Source: Nodosilinea sp. P-1105
GTDB lineage: Bacteria; Cyanobacteriota; Cyanobacteriia; Phormidesmidales; Phormidesmidaceae
Assembly: GCF_012911975.1 (NCBI RefSeq)
Contig: NZ_SMDQ01000004.1
Location: 99,956-163,955 of the forward strand
Length of the DNA stretch: 64,000 nucleotides
Direction of reading: 5' to 3'
A program made the position numbers and the translations under genes. Under the pieces are notes generated by a model. The model was not told where the DNA came from and did not search any database. It saw nothing but the letters and a program-made list of their open reading frames with translations. Numbering within the stretch: the first letter of the stretch is position 1; each line of letters begins with the position of its first letter. This document shows, piece by piece, positions 58,915-64,000 of this stretch.

Positions 58915-60153
58915 CTAACCTATCCGCTGCACATAGAAGAACGCCGCCTGAAACAGACCAATCGTAAATCCCAGAATTCCCCCCAGGTTAACGATCGCCT
59001 GTAGTTCGTTGCGGACAATGCCCTGAATCGCCATTTCCAGTTCTCGGGGAGAGGTGCTCCGCACCCGGTCAATAATCACCTGATCGATGTCCAAAATCGG
59101 AATAATCTGAGCTACTAGAGATTCCAGATCCCGCTCTAGATAGCGCTCTAGAATCAGCGCCAGTTCTTCACTTACAGGATCCAGAGATTGGGTGATTACT
59201 GCTGAATTTTGCAATCGGTTGAGCAGTTGGGTGGCCAGCAGTTCCCAGTTCACGGAGTTCCCCAGCCCCCGCACAAACTCAGGGCCTAGGGTCTGAATGT
59301 AGCCCTGCACCGACTCCCGCAGGTTTTGCCGAATTTGGCGCACTGTCGCCACCGGCAAATTTTGCAGTGACACCTGCTGCAGCCAGGTTTTTAAGCGCAG
59401 CTTGATCTGCAGGGCGGTGATTAACTCGGCAATGCGGGCATTGCTCACCTCTCGTTCATCCAGGCAAAAGGTGCGCAGGCGGCTCAGGGCGTTGCGCACC
59501 CCAAACAGGTTGGCCACCACCCAGTAGGTGCCGCTGGTGCGCTCCCGGAAAATGGTGTCGATCACTTGAATGTTGCGATCGCTCAAAAACTCAATCACCA
59601 GCTGCCGTACCTTATCTGGGGGAAACACGCCAGTCAACATCCAGGTGGCAATTTGGTCCGCCTGGGCCGGGGTAAAGGTAAAGTCCACCAGCACTTGGTC
59701 AAACAGTTGATTCAGCTGAGGCTCTAAAAAGTCATCCCGCCGGGCCCAGACCCGAATCAGCCGGGGCAAGGATTTACCAAACAAATCTTGCAAGATCGCC
59801 CCGGCAATATTGGCCGTGCGCTGTTGGGCCCGATGTTGCACCTGCTCTAGAGCCAACTGCAACAACCACTTGATGGCGGCCTGGGTGCGTTCCGTTTGTA
59901 GCAGCCGCCGAGCCAGGTTTTGCAGCTCCTCAGGGGTGAGCAACGAGCCCATAATCGTGTCGGAAATTCGCTGGGCTAGCCGTTCCTGGTTGCTGGGAAT
60001 CAACCCTGGGGTAAACGGCACTCGCTGTTTGCCCAGGTAAATAGGGCGATAGGGACGAAACAGCATCTTGATAGCGATGTCATTGGTGCAGTAGCCAATC
60101 ACACCACCAATCACAGGCGGAGCCGCCAGTAGGGCCAGGTCAGACCAGTTCAT
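58915..60153 (-). CDS. DUF445 family membrane protein
   Basis: A 412-residue protein beginning [20 protein letters not shown] with an N-terminal membrane helix, followed by the DUF445 signature [20 protein letters not shown] and [20 protein letters not shown]. The long middle is helical (possible coiled coil), and a C-terminal helix ([19 protein letters not shown]) suggests a second membrane anchor. Function is unknown. ATG 60153 overlaps the last 14 bases of menG, so it is probably translated by coupling. Confidence 0.9.
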   Translation of the reverse strand: MNWSDLALLAAPPVIGGVIGYCTNDIAIKMLFRPYRPIYLGKQRVPFTPGLIPSNQERLAQRISDTIMGSLLTPEELQNLARRLLQTERTQAAIKWLLQLALEQVQHRAQQRTANIAGAILQDLFGKSLPRLIRVWARRDDFLEPQLNQLFDQVLVDFTFTPAQADQIATWMLTGVFPPDKVRQLVIEFLSDRNIQVIDTIFRERTSGTYWVVANLFGVRNALSRLRTFCLDEREVSNARIAELITALQIKLRLKTWLQQVSLQNLPVATVRQIRQNLRESVQGYIQTLGPEFVRGLGNSVNWELLATQLLNRLQNSAVITQSLDPVSEELALILERYLERDLESLVAQIIPILDIDQVIIDRVRSTSPRELEMAIQGIVRNELQAIVNLGGILGFTIGLFQAAFFYVQRIG

Positions 60154-60883
60154 GGCCATGGCTAACCACCAACACCCCCATGAGACCACCGGTAATGGGA
60201 TAATGCACCGCCTGGGTAAAGCCCGCCTGCCGAGCCAGGGCCACCTGCTCTGGCCCCACCGGGAAGCGATCTAGACTGGGGGCAATGTAGGCATATTCAT
60301 CGGTCAGGCCCATTTGGCGCGCCATGGGAACCACCACCGTGTCTAAATACCACTGCTGAAACTGCGCTATCCAGCCCTCCTGCGGTCGATGAAAGTCAAG
60401 GATAGCCGCTTTGGCCCCAGGCTTGAGCACCCGCCGCAGTTCCGCTAGTCCCTGAGGAATGTCGGTTAGGTTACGTAGGCCATAGCCCATGGTGGCAGCG
60501 TCAAAGGTGTGATCGGCAAAGGGCAAGTCCAGGGCGTCCCCTAAGGTCCAGTGGATGGGACAGACGGGTGGCTGCCGTTGACTGCGATCGCGGGCTGCGG
60601 CCAGTAACTCTGCCGAAAAATCGACCCCATATACGCGGCCGGTTGGTCCCACCTGCCGGGCCAGCATGATCGCCAAATCACCACTGCCACAGCACAGGTC
60701 TAAGCCCGTATCCCCGGCTTTGGCCCCACTCCAGCGCACCGCCATGCGCTTCCACACCTGATGTAGCCCCAGACTCAACTGCTGGTTCAGGTCGTCATAG
60801 ACCGGCGCAATCCGGTTAAAGATGGCTTGGACCTCAGTCGCCGTTGGGGTAACGGTTGGCGGTGATGGTTGCACAAATCCCAC
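60140..60883 (-). CDS. menG: Demethylphylloquinone methyltransferase (MenG/UbiE family)
   Basis: A 247-residue SAM-dependent methyltransferase. In cyanobacteria it adds the ring methyl in phylloquinone (2-phytyl-1,4-naphthoquinone) synthesis for photosystem I. Seen are [20 protein letters not shown], the SAM site [18 protein letters not shown] (about 60-77), [24 protein letters not shown] and [11 protein letters not shown], all typical of UbiE/MenG. It overlaps the downstream DUF445 gene. Confidence 0.93.
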   Translation of the reverse strand: MGFVQPSPPTVTPTATEVQAIFNRIAPVYDDLNQQLSLGLHQVWKRMAVRWSGAKAGDTGLDLCCGSGDLAIMLARQVGPTGRVYGVDFSAELLAAARDRSQRQPPVCPIHWTLGDALDLPFADHTFDAATMGYGLRNLTDIPQGLAELRRVLKPGAKAAILDFHRPQEGWIAQFQQWYLDTVVVPMARQMGLTDEYAYIAPSLDRFPVGPEQVALARQAGFTQAVHYPITGGLMGVLVVSHGHELV

Positions 60884-60976
60884 GGTCAGGCATCATAGAC
60901 AAGTCAGTCTTTACTGTAGCGCCGTCGGGGGACGTCAACCAGGGCAAAGTGTCATGTTCGTTACACAGCACTTTCG

Positions 60977-61339
60977 TTACACAGCACTGAGCTCGATGAT
61001 GTTGCCATCGGGGTCTTGGGTGAACAGGGCCGCCCGCCCGGACGCACTGGCCTGCACCGGACACCCGGCTTCTACCAGGGCCGCTTTCGCCATCTCCAGG
61101 TCAGCAACCGCCAGGGCGAGGTGACCATTGCGCCCCCATTTGTCCGGATTGTGCATCTGGTACTGGTGGCCCTGGGCCACAATCAGGTGAATTTGAAAAT
61201 GGCCCAGCTGGTACCAGACCCCCGGAAACCCTAGCGATCGCTCCGCCTGCGGTAACCCCAGCACATCGCCATAGAACCACTGGGCCTGGTCGAGGTCGCT
61301 GACGTTGATCGCCACATGTAAAGGTGTTGTTACAATCAT
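60977..61339 (-). CDS. VOC family (glyoxalase/bleomycin-resistance-like) protein
   Basis: A 120-residue metal-binding beta-alpha-beta-beta-beta fold protein. Seen are LHVAINVSDLDQAQWFYGDV with the first His ligand, QLGHFQIHLIV, HLALAVADLEMAKAALVEAG and the final LFTQDPDGNIIELSAV with the Glu ligand. Substrate is unknown; relatives include glyoxalase I and dioxygenases. Start at 61339 (MIVTTPLHV) is preferred to 61354. It is on the same strand as menG but 94 bases upstream. Confidence 0.9.
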   Translation of the reverse strand: MIVTTPLHVAINVSDLDQAQWFYGDVLGLPQAERSLGFPGVWYQLGHFQIHLIVAQGHQYQMHNPDKWGRNGHLALAVADLEMAKAALVEAGCPVQASASGRAALFTQDPDGNIIELSAV

Positions 61340-61522
61340 GGTCTTAACCCACAACTCACCTTTAAACCATAACGGGGTCGATGACTCGACACTATTAAAC
61401 CGCTAAAGAGTCCGCCGCTAAGGAGGTTTCCCAGACAGAACCTTCCCGCCTTAAGCTACTGATCATCGCTCCCGTAGATTGGGCATGACTCACCACTGGG
61501 GAGAACGTTGCCCAGAAGTTCT

Positions 61523-61891
61523 CTAAAGCAGCGTATTCCGATAATCCTCAAGCAAAGTCAACACCTGTACCAGCCGACGCTGGTTTTCGGCAGAGGTATC
61601 TGCCAGGTAGCTCAGGAGTGCAAGATCTGGTTCAACTTCGATTCGAGCTCGGCGAGCTGCTTGTTCTTGTTCCTCAGCTCTTCGATTTGCTGCTGCTCGC
61701 TCTTGAGCCATGCTTCGTTGTTCTTCTTCCTCTCTTCGTTGCTCTTCCTCAGCTCTTCGTTGTACTTCCTCAGTTTGGCGTTGTGATGCTTCAGCCAGGC
61801 GGTTTGTTTCTCGATTTCGACGGTCCCACGCTGCGCACGGGCTTCGCCCTACAATGCCGAAATTAGCCATCGCAGCCAGGAGGGCCGCCAC
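61523..61891 (-). CDS. Coiled-coil hypothetical protein with repeat-derived segment
   Basis: A 122-residue protein from a GTG at 61891. The N-terminus (MAALLAAMANFGIVG) is a short hydrophobic segment, then a piece encoded by the dispersed GGGCGAAGCCCGTGCGCAGC repeat (about 17-25), then a highly charged Glu/Arg/Gln coiled coil (about 25-85) and a helical end (LALLSYLADTSAENQRRLVQ). The frame stays open and protein-like upstream of the GTG (DAQDFTVLGLIANPRVWSSR) without a usual start, so the original start may lie there or may be lost. No family is recognised. Confidence 0.5.
   Translation of the reverse strand: MAALLAAMANFGIVGRSPCAAWDRRNRETNRLAEASQRQTEEVQRRAEEEQRREEEEQRSMAQERAAANRRAEEQEQAARRARIEVEPDLALLSYLADTSAENQRRLVQVLTLLEDYRNTLL
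61831..61852. repeat. Dispersed GCGCACGGGCTTCGCCCTAC unit inside a coding frame
   Basis: A copy of the repeat at 46174-46195. Here it is read in frame by the coiled-coil gene on the minus strand, which suggests that the repeat was inserted into, or captured by, this gene. Confidence 0.6.
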
Positions 61892-61961
61892 AGTGAGTCG
61901 GCTACTCCAGACTCGGGGGTTGGCGATGAGGCCGAGGACAGTGAAGTCTTGTGCATCGCCC

Positions 61962-62522
61962 CTAAACCGTCATAATATCTTTCTCTTTAGCGGCCAGGGC
62001 ATCGTCTACCTTAGCCGTGTACTGATCCGTCAGCCTTTGAATTTCATCCTGGGCATCCCGGGACTCGTCTTCAGAGATATCGCTGGCTTTCTCTAGCTTT
62101 TTCACCGCATCAATGGCGCTGCGGCGATGGTTACGGATGGATACTCGCCCCTCTTCGGCAATTTTGCCAGCGGTTTTGACAAACTCTTTGCGGCGCTCGC
62201 TGGTCAGGGGAGGAATGTTCAGGCGCACCACTTTGCCGTCGTTGTTGGGGGTGAGCCCCACGTCAGACATGGAAATCGCCTTTTCGATGTTGGTCAGGCT
62301 GCTAGCGTCAAAGGGCTGAATCATCAGCGTGCTGGCATCGGGGGTAGAAATGTTGGCGATGGTTTTCAGCGGAGTGGCGGCCCCATAGTAGTCCACTTCG
62401 ATGCGATCCAGCAGGGAAGCATTGGCCCGGCCAGTGCGAATCGTATTAAAGTTGCGCTGGGTCGCCTCAATGGACTTCTGCATCTGGTCTTCGGTTTCGA
62501 GCAAAATTTCGTCAACTGACAT
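61962..62522 (-). CDS. frr: Ribosome recycling factor
   Basis: Frr splits post-termination ribosomes together with EF-G. The 186-residue protein has the family landmarks [21 protein letters not shown] (about 25-45), [32 protein letters not shown] and [20 protein letters not shown], with the usual three-helix bundle layout. It overlaps the 3' end of pyrH by 11 bases, the common pyrH-frr operon. Confidence 0.97.
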   Translation of the reverse strand: MSVDEILLETEDQMQKSIEATQRNFNTIRTGRANASLLDRIEVDYYGAATPLKTIANISTPDASTLMIQPFDASSLTNIEKAISMSDVGLTPNNDGKVVRLNIPPLTSERRKEFVKTAGKIAEEGRVSIRNHRRSAIDAVKKLEKASDISEDESRDAQDEIQRLTDQYTAKVDDALAAKEKDIMTV

Positions 62523-63240
62523 TACAAGCCTCTCCTACAAGGGTGCCGATGGACTCTCCCGTCAGTGCCCGCTTAATGTTTCCGGGCACAGACAGGTCAA
62601 ATACCATGATAGGGATGTTGTTATCTTTGCACAGGGCGATCGCAGTACTGTCCATTACCTTCAGATCATGCTGGAGCACATGGCCATAGGTAAGGGTGCG
62701 ATAGCGCTTGGCATCCGGGTTAATTTTAGGATCAGAATCGTAGACGCCGTCAACCTTAGTGGCTTTAAATACCACTTCGGCATTAATTTCGGCGGCCCGC
62801 AGGGCAGCGGTGGTATCAGTGGTGAAGAAGGGATTGCCAGAGCCGGCCCCAAAAATAACCACCCGGTTTTTTTCCAGGTGGCGAATGGCGCGGCGGCGAA
62901 TGTAAGGTTCGGCCACTTCCTGCATGGCGATCGCCGTTTGGACCCGAGTCGGCACCCCTGTACGTTCCAGGCAATCTTGCAGGGTCATGGCGTTCATGAC
63001 GGTGGCAATCATGCCGATGTAGTCGGCGGTGGCCCGGTCCATACCGCTGGCCGAGCCCTTAATGCCACGAAAAATGTTGCCAGCTCCCACCACAATGGCA
63101 ATCTCAATACCCGATTGCACTACCTCGGCAATTTCGGTGGCAATGGTTTCCACTACGTTAGGATCAATACCATAGGCCAGGTCGCCCATGAGGGCTTCAC
63201 CACTTAGCTTAAGAAGTACGCGTTTATAGACGGTATCCAT
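62512..63240 (-). CDS. pyrH: Uridylate kinase
   Basis: PyrH phosphorylates UMP to UDP and is a hexameric amino-acid-kinase-fold enzyme. The 242-residue protein shows [44 protein letters not shown], and the nucleotide-site [20 protein letters not shown] followed by [18 protein letters not shown]. Length and motifs are typical. It is transcribed leftwards with frr in one operon and is divergent from the phytol-kinase-like gene. Confidence 0.97.
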   Translation of the reverse strand: MDTVYKRVLLKLSGEALMGDLAYGIDPNVVETIATEIAEVVQSGIEIAIVVGAGNIFRGIKGSASGMDRATADYIGMIATVMNAMTLQDCLERTGVPTRVQTAIAMQEVAEPYIRRRAIRHLEKNRVVIFGAGSGNPFFTTDTTAALRAAEINAEVVFKATKVDGVYDSDPKINPDAKRYRTLTYGHVLQHDLKVMDSTAIALCKDNNIPIMVFDLSVPGNIKRALTGESIGTLVGEACNVS

Positions 63241-63298
63241 AGGAAACTGGTGTAGTAAGGTCTAAAAGTTCCATCCCACTATACCGAGTTCCCTAGCC

Positions 63299-63964
63299 AT
63301 GGTGGCGACTACGCTAACGCAAATTGGATTGGTAATCGCCTGGCTTGGCCTGGTGGGCGGAATCGCAGAAGGGCTCCGGCGTACCACTGCCCTGGGGACT
63401 GAAATTACCCGCAAGATTGTTCATATTGGCGCAGGCCAGGTGATTCTTCTGGCCTGGTGGCTTCATACCCCCACCTGGATGGGCATCACCGCCTCAGTAA
63501 TTTTTAGTGGCGTGGCCTTGCTGTCCTACCGGTTGCCCATTTTGCCAGGAATTAACGGCGTCGGGCGGCACAGCTTAGGAACGTTTTTCTATGCCATCAG
63601 TATCGGGGTATTGACGGCTGCTTTTTGGCCTTTAGACCTGCCCCAATACGCCGCCCTAGGCATTCTGGTGATGACCTGGGGGGATGGCCTGGCGGCCCTG
63701 GTGGGGCAAAACGTTGGCCGCCATCCCTACAAAATTTTGGGCAGTCAAAAAAGCGTAGAGGGCAGTCTCACCATGGCCCTGGCCAGTTTTATCGTCAGTG
63801 CGCTGGTATTGGGATTTGCGGCGGGCTGGACCCCATCGGTAGGGATGACGGCTGTGGTCGTGGCGATCGCGGCTACGCTCCTGGAAACCCTCTCGTTTTA
63901 TGGCCTGGACAACCTGACGGTGCCTCTGGGCAGTGCGGTGTTGGCCTATGGGTTGATGGGGTGA
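63299..63964 (+). CDS. Phytol kinase / dolichol kinase family protein
   Basis: A 221-residue polytopic membrane protein (about six helices) of the CDP-alcohol/dolichol kinase family; in cyanobacteria the family includes phytol kinase (VTE5 type, Slr1652), which recycles phytol from chlorophyll for tocopherol. Seen are TTALGTEITRKIVHIGAGQV, ITASVIFSGVALLSYRLPI, MTWGDGLAALVGQNVGRHPY and GSQKSVEGSLTMALASFIV, the conserved core. The last codons (GLMG) run into a dispersed GATGGGGT repeat, which supplies the stop codon. Confidence 0.85.
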   Translation: MVATTLTQIGLVIAWLGLVGGIAEGLRRTTALGTEITRKIVHIGAGQVILLAWWLHTPTWMGITASVIFSGVALLSYRLPILPGINGVGRHSLGTFFYAISIGVLTAAFWPLDLPQYAALGILVMTWGDGLAALVGQNVGRHPYKILGSQKSVEGSLTMALASFIVSALVLGFAAGWTPSVGMTAVVVAIAATLLETLSFYGLDNLTVPLGSAVLAYGLMG

Positions 63965-64000
63965 TGGGGTGTAGACGCGGAGCGGCTTCCCGCAGGGTAG
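63953..64000. repeat. Dispersed repeat copy at the right window edge
   Basis: Two GATGGGGT units, then GTAGACGCGGAGCGGCTTCC and CGCAGGGTAG. It matches the copy at 33758-33792 and, as there, overlaps or touches the stop codon of the preceding gene. It continues beyond the window. Confidence 0.75.

Overview
The window is a chromosomal stretch of a cyanobacterium. The evidence is the frequent HIP1-type octamer GCGATCGC, the fused panC-cmk gene, a ferredoxin-type divinyl chlorophyllide reductase (bciB-like), a phylloquinone-type menG, a phytol-kinase-like gene, several conserved cyanobacterial proteins (Npun_F0494 type, DUF4278, DUF4336) and WD40-linked STAND and Ser/Thr kinase proteins. The GC-rich base composition and the dispersed CT-rich short repeats would fit a Leptolyngbya/Nodosilinea-like filamentous form, but that placement is inference. 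No tRNA, rRNA, CRISPR array, prophage or intact insertion sequence was seen.

Layout. 1-13 kb holds housekeeping genes: holB (cut by the window edge), tmk, FHA and cyclic-nucleotide-fold regulators, a thioredoxin-TPR chaperone, moeA, prepilin peptidase, a Cys/Met PLP enzyme, a copper P-type ATPase and a creatininase-family amidohydrolase. 13-27.5 kb holds an SphS/PhoR-like histidine kinase, a pseudouridine synthase, a RodZ-like protein, a prohibitin, purM, an RlpA protein, panC-cmk, aroE, a CFA-synthase-like methyltransferase and cobQ.

28.0-33.8 kb is a guanidine nitrogen-acquisition cluster: an NtcA-like box, a guanidine-I (ykkC) riboswitch with terminator hairpins, a nickel-dependent guanidine hydrolase (gdmH type), dedicated hypA and hypB nickel chaperones, and an ABC transporter (lipoprotein, permease, ATPase). 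A Rieske oxygenase follows on the same strand and may feed the pathway.

35-50.4 kb is an accessory region: HEPN/MNT and VapBC modules, a Uma2 nuclease and a truncated second copy, DUF4336 with a duplicated 3' fragment, a membrane NACHT-type STAND NTPase with a small partner gene, a LysR regulator, and a STAND-WD40 protein. The duplicated DUF4336/Uma2 segment brackets the NACHT pair and VapBC. Two adjacent hairpins with exactly complementary loops lie beside the duplication junction.

50.6-64 kb returns to core genes: TetR, a PlsC-like acyltransferase, fabD, 1-Cys peroxiredoxin, a degenerate REP-associated transposase, Ser/Thr kinase-WD40, bciB-like, DUF445, menG, a VOC protein, frr, pyrH and a phytol/dolichol-kinase family protein.

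The best candidates for something undescribed are the two-gene NACHT unit between the duplicated segments, the guanidine operon extended by a Rieske oxygenase, and the loop-complementary hairpin family.
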